From: QYOJ01 sp043810345
GTDB lineage: Bacteria; Bacteroidota; Bacteroidia; Bacteroidales; FEN-979
Length of the DNA: 5,049 nt
Reading direction: 5' to 3'
NCBI GenBank assembly: GCA_043810345.1
Contig: JBDROF010000077.1
Coordinates: 1 to 5,049, forward strand
The position numbers and the translations under genes were made by a program. Positions 5,044 through 5,049 of the stretch are shown here, in pieces. The stretch's first letter is position 1. Each line of letters starts with the position of its first letter. A model generated the notes under the pieces. The model saw nothing but the letters and a program-made list of their open reading frames with translations. It was not told where the DNA came from and searched no databases.

Positions 5044-5049
5044 CTTATC

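Noticed and set aside
1..5049. CRISPR arrays, tRNA or rRNA genes, insertion sequences
   Set aside because: No regularly spaced repeats, no cloverleaf or rRNA-like stretches and no transposase-like frames were seen; nearly all the sequence is accounted for by protein genes.

Overview
The window looks archaeal. It carries a Csl4 exosome subunit and an archaeal RNA polymerase subunit L (Rpo11) side by side, a single-domain KaiC/RAD55-type ATPase, an archaeal/Thermotoga-type S-adenosylhomocysteine hydrolase, an A/T-rich TATA-type promoter with an apparently leaderless start, and Shine-Dalgarno sites of the GGTGA type. Base composition is moderate and genes are packed tightly. I cannot place the organism more precisely by reading alone; a small-genome archaeon, such as a DPANN or Thermoplasmata-related lineage, would fit, but that is inference.

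Layout of the + strand: positions 1-1152 hold the 3' part of an S-adenosylhomocysteine hydrolase gene whose start lies outside the window. After a 47-bp A/T-rich gap with a TATA element comes a compact six-gene run (1200-4106): csl4, rpoL, a divergent Hsp20-like small chaperone, a winged-helix protein, a two-TM/coiled-coil protein, and a KaiC-like ATPase. Most junctions are 1-4 bp gaps or short overlaps (GTGA-A-ATG, ATGA, TAAAATG, and a 17-bp overlap), so it reads as one operon. It joins RNA synthesis and decay (RpoL, Csl4) to what may be a signalling module (DNA-binding protein, membrane coiled coil, ATPase). The functional link is inferred from gene order only.

Layout of the - strand: two transcription units or one run from the right edge towards the KaiC gene. 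A four-TM membrane protein (5043-4663) ends with a hairpin/oligo-T element. It is followed by a gene (4593-4103) that encodes a winged-helix protein at its C-terminal end but is split into two frames. The frames meet exactly at CCCAAAAAAT, where a -1 shift or one extra A would give a single protein of about 163 residues. Its stop codon overlaps the stop of the KaiC gene tail to tail.

The two items most worth checking are the broken or recoded winged-helix gene at 4103-4593 and the G8 tract at the junction of the membrane coiled-coil gene and the KaiC gene. Loss of one G there would fuse those two proteins in frame.
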